DNA from: JACQGZ01 sp050695215
GTDB lineage: Bacteria > Sysuimicrobiota > Sysuimicrobiia > Sysuimicrobiales > Humicultoraceae
NCBI GenBank assembly: GCA_050695215.1
Contig: JBOGSD010000068.1
Span: 1 to 64,000, forward strand
Direction: 5' to 3'
DNA: 64,000 nt
Part shown: in pieces, positions 26,092 through 34,278 of the stretch
Numbering within the stretch: position 1 is the stretch's first letter
Layout: each line of letters begins with the position of its first letter
Notes under the pieces: generated by a model
The model's input: only the letters and a program-made list of their open reading frames with translations
Database searches by the model: none
What the model was told of the DNA's origin: nothing
Made by a program: the position numbers and the translations under genes

Positions 26092-27278
26092 ACCCACCCC
26101 TCCCGTATTTGCCAATAGTGCGCGGCAGTCTCCTGCAAGCGCTGGCGCGCATGTTCGGTCGCCTCGAGCTCGTCGCGGCGCTCGGCCATCTCCCGGCCGG
26201 CCGCCTCTCGCACGGCGGCGAACCACTGCTCCAGCAGAGCGACGTACTGTTTCCCGGTCTCCTCCAGTATGGGACGCTGCTGGGCATCGGCCATCATCGC
26301 GCGGACTTCGGGACTCTCCATCCGCACGCTGTAGCGCATCTCCGTCTCGCCGTCGACGGGGGTGAACTCCACGGTCACCCTCAGCTGCCCCATCTCAGGA
26401 TCCTTGATCAGATAGGTGAAGTCCTCGAACGGGCGCCACTCCAGGATTTCCTCCATGTGGAAGGACCCATCGCCGTGCATACAGTGCGTCGAGGACCCAA
26501 CGCCGCGCCGGCCCTCCGGATGATCTTCCCGCCGGACGATGTCGGGGGAGACCTGGCTGTAGCGTCCCGGCGTCGTCATGTACGCCCAGGCGAGCGGGGC
26601 GGGCGCGGGGATGGACGCGCGCACGGTAAAGTCGGCGTCGGCGGCCCGGAGAAACTCCTGCCGCGTCTCCTGCACCTGGGCCCACCGCGCCTCGAGATTG
26701 TGCACGTACCCCGGGACCTCCCCAATGTGCTCGTATGTTTCCAGGTGCGGGGCCATCCCGGCCGCCGCGGGGTCGATCTTCATCGCCTCGACGGTGGCCG
26801 CCGTGAGGAGACCGTAGCCGTGCAGTCCCCTCGTCTCGCTCACTGAGTTCTTCAAGAGGCGGTGGACCAGGATGACGTCGCGGCCGGCCAGCTCCTCTTG
26901 CCCCGCGATGCGCTGGCGCACGAAGGTGCCGTTGTGTACGCAGAACTTCAGGCCGAGCCGGGGGATCAAGATACAGGCGTTGCACTGGCAGGTCGTGGCC
27001 CGTCTGATCGACTGGACACGGCGCTGAAAGGCGAAATAGGTGCTCTCCAGGACATCCAGCAGCATCGAGCCGTCGACCTCCGTCTCAGGTGCGTAGGTGA
27101 AGACGGCGTCGCCTTCCAGTTTGGCCAGGCGCAGGGCCGGCTGGAAGCGGCCGATGACCAGCTCCATCAAGTCAGCCAGGATATCCTGCGCGTGGTCAAT
27201 TTCCGTGCCGCTGAGGTAACTGGTGTAGCCGGAGATGTCCGCGATGACCAGGCAGGCGCGTTCAGGTTTGTTGAGCAT
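26052..27278 (-). CDS. Nucleotidyl-cyclase-like (DUF2652) protein with SRPBCC-type domain
   Basis: A 408-residue protein. Residues 1-200 resemble the class III cyclase fold of DUF2652 proteins: RACLVIADISGYTSYLSGTE (metal-binding Asp region) and AKLEGDAVFTY (second acidic region), plus a CQCNAC cluster at about 97-102. Residues about 210-350 look like an SRPBCC/START-type cavity domain (DFTVRASIPAPAPLAWAYM, RYSVRME). The C-terminus is helical. Whether it makes a cyclic nucleotide is unknown. ATG 27278 fits. Co-directional with the lipoprotein gene 124 bp upstream. Confidence 0.75.
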   Translation of the reverse strand: MLNKPERACLVIADISGYTSYLSGTEIDHAQDILADLMELVIGRFQPALRLAKLEGDAVFTYAPETEVDGSMLLDVLESTYFAFQRRVQSIRRATTCQCNACILIPRLGLKFCVHNGTFVRQRIAGQEELAGRDVILVHRLLKNSVSETRGLHGYGLLTAATVEAMKIDPAAAGMAPHLETYEHIGEVPGYVHNLEARWAQVQETRQEFLRAADADFTVRASIPAPAPLAWAYMTTPGRYSQVSPDIVRREDHPEGRRGVGSSTHCMHGDGSFHMEEILEWRPFEDFTYLIKDPEMGQLRVTVEFTPVDGETEMRYSVRMESPEVRAMMADAQQRPILEETGKQYVALLEQWFAAVREAAGREMAERRDELEATEHARQRLQETAAHYWQIREGWVQDPAGSPSASTS

Positions 27279-27402
27279 CGATCCTCCTCGTGGATAGCCG
27301 ACTCATCGCGGTGGGCAGGTGCCCCCCTGGCAAATTGGACGCGGGGCGGGGGATTCCTCGCGCCCGGCGGGGAGGGGGCGTGGGAGGCGGCCCCGGTCTC
27401 GC

Positions 27403-27783
27403 TTACTGCACGAACTGATAGGCCAGCACCACCGTGCCGAAGGGCTGGCTGGTCCTCCGGCGCATGATCTCCTGCCCGTCCGCCAGCAGGCGCACCACCA
27501 GGTCTCCCGCGTCCGTGTCCTTCACGAAGGTCGCGGCGACGGCCACGGCGGTCGTCACCGTGTACTGCGCGGGCACGGTCCCCCGCGCCGAGACGGTGGA
27601 GAGGGGCGTGCCGTAACTCCCGGTGAAGGCCAGCCCCGGCGTGCCTTCCACCAGGATCGTCACCGTCCGTTCTCGCCCCATCTGGGGAGGCGTGGGAGGC
27701 GGAGCGAAGGAGCCGAGGCAGCCGGTGGCGAGAAGCAGGGAGGCGGTGATGAGGCCCAGGATCGGGAGTCGCGGGGGACTCAC
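27403..27783 (-). CDS. Small lipoprotein, unknown function
   Basis: A 126-residue protein with a signal peptide and lipobox (LITASLLLATGCLGS, Cys22), so it is probably lipid-anchored outside the membrane. The mature part is beta-rich (RTVTILVEGTPGLAFTGSYG, VLAYQFVQ). No family was recognised. Its ATG overlaps the stop of the upstream gene (ATGA), which places it in an operon with the recombinase and the 27780 gene. Confidence 0.75.
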   Translation of the reverse strand: MSPPRLPILGLITASLLLATGCLGSFAPPPTPPQMGRERTVTILVEGTPGLAFTGSYGTPLSTVSARGTVPAQYTVTTAVAVAATFVKDTDAGDLVVRLLADGQEIMRRRTSQPFGTVVLAYQFVQ

Positions 27784-28211
27784 GGGGCGTCCTCCAGGTA
27801 GCCTTCCAGATGGGCCCGGATGAACGCCAGCAGTTCAGCGTCGGTGCGCTCGGGGTCGAGGGCGTCCTCCCGGACGAGCGTGAGGGGGGTGCGCAGCCGG
27901 CGCGGCCCCACGAACTCGACGCGGATCCCGGCGGCGTCCTCCTCGACGTCCAGGCGGGAGCCGGGGGCCAGGTCCGCGGCGACGCGGCGGACCAGCGCCA
28001 GGTAACGGTCCAGCCCCGCGTAGTTGTGTAGCGCCGTCATGGCCCGCTCGCGCGCGTCGGCCGTGTCACGGCCGCGTACCAGGTGAGGAACAAAGGGACG
28101 TGCCCCGTCTCCGGAGCCCTCCAGCACGGCGACTTCCACCCGACGGAGGTCCGGACGCTCTACATAGCGGAAGGTGAAGCGGCGGCCGTAAAGGCTTACT
28201 TCCTCTGTCAC
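27780..28211 (-). CDS. Hypothetical protein in the recombinase operon
   Basis: A 143-residue soluble protein with charged alpha/beta composition (LYGRRFTFRYVERPDLRRVE, LLAFIRAHLEGYLEDAP). No family recognised. It overlaps both neighbours by 4 bp (28208-28211 with the recombinase, 27780-27783 with the lipoprotein), so translation is probably coupled across all three. Confidence 0.68.
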   Translation of the reverse strand: MTEEVSLYGRRFTFRYVERPDLRRVEVAVLEGSGDGARPFVPHLVRGRDTADARERAMTALHNYAGLDRYLALVRRVAADLAPGSRLDVEEDAAGIRVEFVGPRRLRTPLTLVREDALDPERTDAELLAFIRAHLEGYLEDAP

Positions 28212-29116
28212 GTCGGGTATTTCAGCTCCCGTTCTACGACTTCCGATAGGCGTTCTCTTGCGACCTTGGTATACACTCGCGTTGTCTTGGGGTCCTTGTG
28301 GCGAAGGATATCCTGGATGTACTGCAACGGCACGCCCCGGTCCGCGAGCGTCACGCCTGCGGTATGACGCAGGTCGTGGAAGCGCAAGCGCCTCTCGATA
28401 GCGGCATCTTTGAGGTACCTGGCCAGGGCTTTCTCGACCGTCGTGTAGTGCAGCCGTCTCGCGCCTCGCGGTGGCAATGGGATGAACACCGCCCGTGAGG
28501 CGCAGACTGGTCGACGAGCCAGCCAGGACTCCACCGCCTGGACGGCGTCTTCGCTCACCGGCTGGATGGCCTCCGCACCGCCTTTTCCTGTGATCTTGAG
28601 CTGCCTCCGATCAAGCAGAAGATCCACAAGGTCGAGGTTCAGGATCTCGCTGATCCGGAGCGATTGCAGCCCCAGTTCGATGATGGCGCGGTCACGGAGC
28701 CCCCGGTCGTGGCGCGGGATAGCCCGCCTCAGCGCACCGACCTCTTCCGGCAGGAGGAAGTTTGGGGTCCGCTCGGGGACCCTGGGGGGCCGAATCGATT
28801 GAGCGGGGTTGGCGTCCAGTCTTCCAGTCTCCACGAGATACGCGTAGAAGCGCCGAATGGCGACAATACGGCGGGCTCTGGAGCGTGGGGCGAGACCGGC
28901 ACGGGTCATCGCGTGAGCATACCGTCGAACGACGTCTGCGGTGACCGCGGCGAGATCCGTCTTCTGGAGGAACTCCATGAACTGCCGGAGATCCCCCAGG
29001 TACTCGCCGACCGTCCTATTGGACTTGTTGGCGCTGTCCAGATCCCCGGCCCACTCCTGGAGGAGAGGGGGGAGGTCGGCTGGCATGCCGCGGCGGCGGC
29101 CATACGATCTAGCCAT
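28208..29116 (-). CDS. XerC/XerD-type tyrosine recombinase
   Basis: A 302-residue phage-integrase-family recombinase. The N-terminal SAM-like core-binding domain (about 15-100) is followed by the catalytic domain with Arg in LQSLRISEIL, Lys in ITGKGGAEA, HDLRHTAGV (His-x-x-Arg), His in ILRHKDPKTT and the nucleophile Tyr in TRVYTKVAR. All catalytic positions are present. Size fits Xer-like enzymes or small integrases. No attachment site, excisionase or phage gene is nearby. It leads a three-gene operon of unknown function and is divergent from lexA. Confidence 0.88.
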   Translation of the reverse strand: MARSYGRRRGMPADLPPLLQEWAGDLDSANKSNRTVGEYLGDLRQFMEFLQKTDLAAVTADVVRRYAHAMTRAGLAPRSRARRIVAIRRFYAYLVETGRLDANPAQSIRPPRVPERTPNFLLPEEVGALRRAIPRHDRGLRDRAIIELGLQSLRISEILNLDLVDLLLDRRQLKITGKGGAEAIQPVSEDAVQAVESWLARRPVCASRAVFIPLPPRGARRLHYTTVEKALARYLKDAAIERRLRFHDLRHTAGVTLADRGVPLQYIQDILRHKDPKTTRVYTKVARERLSEVVERELKYPT

Positions 29117-29203
29117 AGTGAGCCACCAGGCAATTCAGCCTAATCGTCATTAGACAGAATATACGCGGCTGGCCAGCCAATTCCTCCGGTCCCGATGGGC
29201 TTC

Positions 29204-29217
29204 CGAACGAGTGTTTG
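29204..29217. promoter_or_regulatory. SOS (LexA) box upstream of lexA
   Basis: CGAACGAGTGTTTG is a one-mismatch match to the Gram-positive-type SOS box CGAAC-N4-GTTCG. It overlaps the -35 element of the lexA promoter, the expected autorepression site. Confidence 0.75.
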
Positions 29218-29244
29218 CCCGGCCCGCGGCGCCGGTGGTATAAT
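29215..29244 (+). promoter_or_regulatory. lexA promoter
   Basis: TTGCCC (29215-29220), an 18-bp spacer and a perfect TATAAT (29239-29244), 57 bases before the lexA start. Confidence 0.7.
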
Positions 29245-29300
29245 CCCTCCGCACTCCCGAAGGAGCCCGAACCTCACATCCCTGCAAGGAGGCCGCCACC

Positions 29301-29924
29301 ATGGGTCGAGCGCTGACGCGGCGCCAGGCGGAAATTCTCACTTTCATTCAACGGTACAGTGAGACGCACGGCTACCCGCCGTCGGTGCGTGAGATCGGCC
29401 GGGCCCTCGGTTTGACCAGCAGCTCGACGGTCCACAGCCATCTGGCTGCGCTGGAAAAGAAAGGCTACCTGCACCGCGACCCATCGAAGCCCCGCGCGCT
29501 GGAGATCCTCCGGGACGAGCACGCCATGGCGCCCAAGAAGATGGTGCCGCTGCCGGTCGTCGGCCGGGTGGCCGCCGGCACCCCGATTCTGGCCGAGGAG
29601 AACATCGAAGACTACCTGCCGCTGCCGACCGAGTTCCTGCGCGACGGCGGCGACGGCGGCTTCATCTTGCACGTCCGCGGCGACAGCATGATCGACGACG
29701 GTATCCAGGACGGGGATTATCTCATCGTCCGCAAGCAGCCGACGGCCCGGGACGGCGACATCGTCGTGGCCCGTTTGGATGACGGCGCCACCGTGAAGCG
29801 CTTCTACCGTGAGGACGGCCACGTCCGCCTCCAGCCCGCCAACGCCGCCATGGAGGCGATCCGCACGCGCGACGTCCACATCGAAGGCAAGGTTGTCGGT
29901 CTGATCCGCCGGATGGTCTCCTAA
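29301..29924 (+). CDS. lexA: LexA SOS repressor
   Basis: A 207-residue repressor. The N-terminal winged HTH (TRRQAEILTFIQRY, GLTSSSTVHSHLAALEKKGY) is followed by the S24 autoprotease domain: cleavage bond Ala92-Gly93 (RVAAGTPI), nucleophile Ser129 (HVRGDSMIDDG) and Lys166 (GATVKRFYR). It represses DNA-repair genes until RecA filaments trigger self-cleavage. AAGGAGGC precedes ATG 29301. Its TAA stop overlaps the convergent tctAB stop by two bases. Confidence 0.96.
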   Translation: MGRALTRRQAEILTFIQRYSETHGYPPSVREIGRALGLTSSSTVHSHLAALEKKGYLHRDPSKPRALEILRDEHAMAPKKMVPLPVVGRVAAGTPILAEENIEDYLPLPTEFLRDGGDGGFILHVRGDSMIDDGIQDGDYLIVRKQPTARDGDIVVARLDDGATVKRFYREDGHVRLQPANAAMEAIRTRDVHIEGKVVGLIRRMVS

Positions 29925-31897
29925 AAGAGCCGGATCAACCCCACCGGTAGGCGGACGCTGAGCACCCTCGCCAGCAGTTCCAGCGCGAACACGGTAGACG
30001 CGGTATAGAGCACCGCGCGCGGCCAGGGCATCTGCGCGACGCCGACACTGAACCCCAGGACCCAGAGGGCCGCGGCGACCCGGAACCCAACGACCCAGAT
30101 CAGCATCATGCAGGCGGCGATCGCCGCCAGGTGGACGAAGGCGCGCCTGATCTGAGGCGCGACTCCCGAGGGCGGGCCGGACCGGTCGGGTTCCTCCTCG
30201 ACCTCGTCCTCATCGCCCACGGGGACGCTGCGGCCGCGGATCTCCTGGACGAGTTGGACGACACAGAGGACCGCCCCCGGGATCGCAACGAAAAGCGGCA
30301 TCCGTCCCGCGGCTGGTAGGAAACCTCGGGCTTCGACCGCGGCATAGGCAAAGAGGGCAAACAGCCCTACCGACACAACCGTCGCCATGCCCGGGGCCCA
30401 TCGCACCGGCGTGGCCCGTTCCTCCTTCTCCCGCGTTCGCAAGGCCCGCCAGGCGCCCCAGATGAAAGGTGAGATCAACAGGATCCCGATGACGATGACT
30501 GCAGGCCGGTTGAGCCACGTCAGGTTGGGGTAGAGGCTGATCGTCAGGTGAAAGTATCGCTCCAGTGGGCCAGAGAGGACGAACCCGATCAGCAGCGGGG
30601 CGCGCGGCCACCCGGTGACCTTCATAGCGTACCCAACGACGCCGAGGACGATCAGCGCCAGGAGGTCGCCGAACTGCTGCGCCTCCTGGAAGGCCGCCAG
30701 GATCATCATCAGGATGACCGGCGGAGCCACCAAGCTGAACGGAATATGGGTAAGCCGGGCCAGAACCGGGCTGGCCAGGAACATGATCGCCGCGCCGATG
30801 ATGTTCGCGAGGGCAAAGGTCCAGATGATGGCGTAGATCAGGTCCAGGTGCTCCGTGACGACGCGGGGTCCGGGGACGACGCCGTAGGCCAGGAGGGCCC
30901 CCATGATCATCGCAGCGGGGGCGCTGCCGGGGACGCTGAAGAGCAGCGTCGGGACCAGGTCGCCCGCCTCCACCGCGTTGTTGGCCGCCTCAGGGGCGAT
31001 GATCCCCCGGATGTCCCCCTTCCCGAAGCGGGAGTTGTGCCGCCGGCTGACCGCGGCGGCGTGGCCGTAGGCCATCCACGTGCCTGCGGTGGCGCCGATG
31101 GCCGGCAGCACACCCGCCCAGATGCCGATGAGCGAGCCGCGCAGCAGCAGCCAGCGGTGCTCGACGACGTCGCGCAGTCCCTGCATCCACCCCGACCCGA
31201 GGTCGACGCGGCGGGCGATGGCACCACCCTTGGCCAGCAGCGAGACCACCTCGGCCAGGCCAAAAATGCCGAGGGCGACGATGGCCAGGTCCAGGCCGTC
31301 CATCAGGTAGAGGCGTTCGAAAGCGAAACGCACCTGGGCGGCCGCGGGAGCGCTCCCGATCGACCCGAGCAGGAGGCCGAGCAGGCCCGCGATGATGCCC
31401 CGGCGCGGTTCCTTCCCCAGCAGGCTGCCGGCGAAGGAGACGCCCAGGGCGGTGAGCATAAAGAGTTCCGGTGAGCCGAAGGAGAGCACGAGCGGGCGGG
31501 CGATCGGGATCGACAGCGTCAGGCCGAGCGCCCCGATCAGGCCGCCGATGAGCGAGGAAAGATAGGCCGCCGAGAGCGCTCGCGCGGCCTGCCCCTGCTT
31601 GGCCAGGGCGTGTCCCTCGATGACGCTGGTCACCGAGGCGGAGGATCCGGGCGCCCCGATCAGGACGGAGGTGACGGTGTCCGAGGTGTGCACCACCGCC
31701 AGCGCCCCGGTGAGCAACGCCAGGGCGCCGACGGCGTCCAGTTGCGTGACGAACGGCAACAGGATGGCGACGGCGACGATGCCTCCCATCCCCGGCAGGA
31801 TGCCGACGATGATCCCGGCCAACACGCCCAGCAGCATGATGCCCAGCCGCGTGGGCTCGAGCAGCAGGGCCAGCCCGTTGCCGAGGGCCTCTAGCAG
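29921..31897 (-). CDS. TctA-TctB fusion, tripartite tricarboxylate transporter permease; probable CTG start
   Basis: About 658 residues. Residues 1-490 are TctA (about 12 membrane segments, with LGVLAGIIVGILPGMGGIVA, GAPGSSASVTSVIEGH). The last 150 are TctB-like with four more membrane segments after a charged linker (VGDEDEVEEEPDRSGPP). TctA and TctB are normally separate genes. ATG 31835-31837 would cut 20 residues from the conserved N-terminus. The frame upstream has no ATG/GTG/TTG back to the TAG of tctC. CTG 31897 gives (M)LEALGNGLALLLEPTRLGIM, which fits the family start MLEAL, with GGGG six bases ahead. Confidence 0.9.
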   Translation of the reverse strand: MLEALGNGLALLLEPTRLGIMLLGVLAGIIVGILPGMGGIVAVAILLPFVTQLDAVGALALLTGALAVVHTSDTVTSVLIGAPGSSASVTSVIEGHALAKQGQAARALSAAYLSSLIGGLIGALGLTLSIPIARPLVLSFGSPELFMLTALGVSFAGSLLGKEPRRGIIAGLLGLLLGSIGSAPAAAQVRFAFERLYLMDGLDLAIVALGIFGLAEVVSLLAKGGAIARRVDLGSGWMQGLRDVVEHRWLLLRGSLIGIWAGVLPAIGATAGTWMAYGHAAAVSRRHNSRFGKGDIRGIIAPEAANNAVEAGDLVPTLLFSVPGSAPAAMIMGALLAYGVVPGPRVVTEHLDLIYAIIWTFALANIIGAAIMFLASPVLARLTHIPFSLVAPPVILMMILAAFQEAQQFGDLLALIVLGVVGYAMKVTGWPRAPLLIGFVLSGPLERYFHLTISLYPNLTWLNRPAVIVIGILLISPFIWGAWRALRTREKEERATPVRWAPGMATVVSVGLFALFAYAAVEARGFLPAAGRMPLFVAIPGAVLCVVQLVQEIRGRSVPVGDEDEVEEEPDRSGPPSGVAPQIRRAFVHLAAIAACMMLIWVVGFRVAAALWVLGFSVGVAQMPWPRAVLYTASTVFALELLARVLSVRLPVGLIRLF

Positions 31898-31933
31898 GGC
31901 GCGCCCCAGGTACCCTGGTGCGGGGCGGTGAGC

Positions 31934-33013
31934 CTAGATGTCGACGTTGTACTTGGCCCGCAGCAGATCCTTGATGAACTTCTGTACGTCCAGGGTCACG
32001 CGCAGCGACTTGATCACCGTGGCCTCCGACTTGTCGCCGCGGAGGAGCGTGTAGCCTTCCAGCACGTTCTTGCTCTTCTCCTTGAAGTCGGGATCGGCGT
32101 TCATCTTGTCGACCGCCTCCCACAGCGCGTTGAGCGCCTCGGGCGGGGTGCCCTGCGGCACCCAGAGCGCCTTCTGGAAGGTAAAGGCCGGGATCAGCAG
32201 CGCCTGGAGGGCCTTCCAGCGCGTCTGCCCGTCGGGCTTGCGCTTGTGGACCTGCTGGTAGAACTCGTAGATCGTGGGCAGGCGCGGCGCCGCCGGATCG
32301 CGCCCGAGGACGCCCTGTTCGTTGGTGAAGCCAAAGGTGAAGAGCGCGCGCGCCTTGCCCTCCCGTTCCAGCGGCACCACCTGGGAGAGGTAGGCGGGCG
32401 TCGTCTGATAGTCGATATTGATCTCGCCCCGCTCGAAGGCCAGGCGGGCGGGGCCGCGCCCCTCGAACCCCATCACGCTGCGCACGTTCATGCCCAGCAG
32501 CTCAAACGTCAGCAGGACGGCCAGGTCGAGACCCGTCGCGCCGATGCCGCCGTAAACGAGCGGCTGGGTGGGCTTGAGCACATCCTCGGGCCGGCGGATC
32601 CCGGTGCCGGGCGAGACGTACACCGTGGCGCCGACGCCGTTGACCTTGACCAGTTTCCAGTTCTTGAAGTCGTAGCGCACCTGCGGAACGCCCAAGATGT
32701 AAGGGATGATCGTCGAGCCGGAGGTGGCCAGGATCTGCAGTCCGTCCGGCTTGGCGTTCTGGACGTAGAAGTTGGCGCCGGTGATGCTGCCCCCGCCGGG
32801 CATGTTGCGCACGGAGACCCGGGGGTTTCCGGCGATGTGTTTTTCGAAGAAGGGCGCCAGGAAGCGCGTCTCGATGTCGGTGCCGCCGCCGGGCCCGAAG
32901 GGCACCAGGATCTCGATGACCTTGCCGGCGAAGTAGGGCGCCTGCGCTTGCGCCGGTCCCAGCCCGGCTGCGACCAGCGCAGCCGCTACCAGTAGAACGA
33001 TCCCCCGTCTCAC
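31934..33013 (-). CDS. TctC-type tricarboxylate-binding protein
   Basis: A 359-residue periplasmic-type solute receptor (Bug/TctC family). A signal peptide covers about residues 1-24 (VLLVAAALVAAGLGPAQAQA). The mature start KVIEILVPFGPGGGTDIETR holds the family's ligand-loop glycines. It hands carboxylates to the TctAB permease encoded directly downstream. GTG 33013. Its stop TAG (31934-31936) is in frame with the tctAB reading frame. Confidence 0.92.
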   Translation of the reverse strand: MRRGIVLLVAAALVAAGLGPAQAQAPYFAGKVIEILVPFGPGGGTDIETRFLAPFFEKHIAGNPRVSVRNMPGGGSITGANFYVQNAKPDGLQILATSGSTIIPYILGVPQVRYDFKNWKLVKVNGVGATVYVSPGTGIRRPEDVLKPTQPLVYGGIGATGLDLAVLLTFELLGMNVRSVMGFEGRGPARLAFERGEINIDYQTTPAYLSQVVPLEREGKARALFTFGFTNEQGVLGRDPAAPRLPTIYEFYQQVHKRKPDGQTRWKALQALLIPAFTFQKALWVPQGTPPEALNALWEAVDKMNADPDFKEKSKNVLEGYTLLRGDKSEATVIKSLRVTLDVQKFIKDLLRAKYNVDI

Positions 33014-33062
33014 CCCGTCATCCCCCCTGTCTCACCTGTGACGCACGCTCCGATGCACTCCG

Positions 33063-34262
33063 TCACCCGCTGGTTGCGACGGCGCGCGCCGCCGCGCTCT
33101 CGAGCGGCCAGAGCGACACCGGCACGCAGGCAAAGCCTTCCATCAACCGGCGGGCGGTCCGCCGGGTGACGACCTTCTCGGCGACCCATTGCCCGTCCCG
33201 CCGCGCCACCAACGCGCCCACCTCGATCACACCCGCCGGATGGCCGACCCGCACCGTCCGCTCGCCGGCCGGACCGGGACGCGCCGCCTCGTGCGGCAGC
33301 GTCCCCTCGATCTGCGCCGCGACGGAGGTGGCGATGGCTCCCGTGAGCGCGTAGGAGCGGTGCAGCCGGCCCATCGACATGATCCGCCCGACCAGATCGA
33401 TGCGCTCTGCCGCCACCGCCGTCCCCTTCGTCGAGGTGTAGGTCGCCGGCGGCGAGATCCAGGCGAGTTTAGGCACCCCGGGGCTGCGGGAGGTGGCTTC
33501 TTCCATGCTCCGGGCGAGGCCGATGCGCACCCCCGCCGCGGCCCGCACCGCCTCGAGGCGGGAGAGCAGGGCGTCGTCGCCGTCGACCCGGTCCGGCATC
33601 TCCAGCCCGGTGAGCCCCAGATCCGCCGGCCGCACGAAGACCAGGGGGTTGGCCGCGTCCACCAGCGACACGGTGACGCCGCCCACGCCGGGGACGTCCA
33701 GAAGGTCGGTGGGATGGCCCGTCGGCAGCAGCCGTCCCGTCATCGAGCCGCCGGGATCGAGGAACTCCAGGCGGATCTGCCCCCCGCTCCCCGGGACGCC
33801 GTCAATGACGAAGTCCCCCTCCACCCGCGGCAGCCCGCGGTCGGTAGGGACGTGGGCGATGATGCGCTTACGGGTGTTGGTCTGCCAGATGCGCACCACC
33901 GTCACCGGGCCGGTCGCCTCCACCATGCCTTCCTCGATGGCAAAGGGGCCGACCGCCGAGGAGATGTTGCCACAGTTGCCGCCGTAATCGACCAGTGGCG
34001 TGGTCACACTGACCTGCCCGAAGGTGTAGTCGACGTCCGCGTCGGGGAGGGACGGCGGGGCAATGATCGCCGCTTTGCTGGTCGTGGACGTGGCGCCTCC
34101 CAGCCCGTCGATCTGGCGGCCGTAGGGGTCGCCGCCTCCGAAGATCGAGAGGATGACGCGGTCGCGGAGCGCCTCTTCGGCGGGGAGGTCTCTGCTGTGA
34201 AAGAAGACGGCCCGGCTGGTGCCCCCGCGCATCAGCACGGCCGGCACCCGACGCTGTCTCAT
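33063..34262 (-). CDS. PrpF-family isomerase (aconitate/methylaconitate or oxalomesaconate type)
   Basis: A 399-residue protein of the PrpF family (diaminopimelate-epimerase fold). MRQRRVPAVLMRGGTSRAVFF, DGLGGATSTTSKAAII and DYGGNCGNISSAVGPFAI are the family signatures, including the catalytic Cys in GNCGN. Members isomerise cis/trans-2-methylaconitate or tautomerise 4-oxalomesaconate. ATG 34262 is chosen; the frame extends to 34316 without a family-like N-terminus. It lies between the TcuA-like oxidase and the transporter genes. Confidence 0.9.
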   Translation of the reverse strand: MRQRRVPAVLMRGGTSRAVFFHSRDLPAEEALRDRVILSIFGGGDPYGRQIDGLGGATSTTSKAAIIAPPSLPDADVDYTFGQVSVTTPLVDYGGNCGNISSAVGPFAIEEGMVEATGPVTVVRIWQTNTRKRIIAHVPTDRGLPRVEGDFVIDGVPGSGGQIRLEFLDPGGSMTGRLLPTGHPTDLLDVPGVGGVTVSLVDAANPLVFVRPADLGLTGLEMPDRVDGDDALLSRLEAVRAAAGVRIGLARSMEEATSRSPGVPKLAWISPPATYTSTKGTAVAAERIDLVGRIMSMGRLHRSYALTGAIATSVAAQIEGTLPHEAARPGPAGERTVRVGHPAGVIEVGALVARRDGQWVAEKVVTRRTARRLMEGFACVPVSLWPLESAAARAVATSG

Positions 34263-34278
34263 CCCAGACCCCTCTCCC

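Noticed and set aside
28208..29116. Integrase as a sign of a prophage or integrative element
   Set aside because: No phage, conjugation or excisionase genes and no direct repeats around it; flanking genes are housekeeping.
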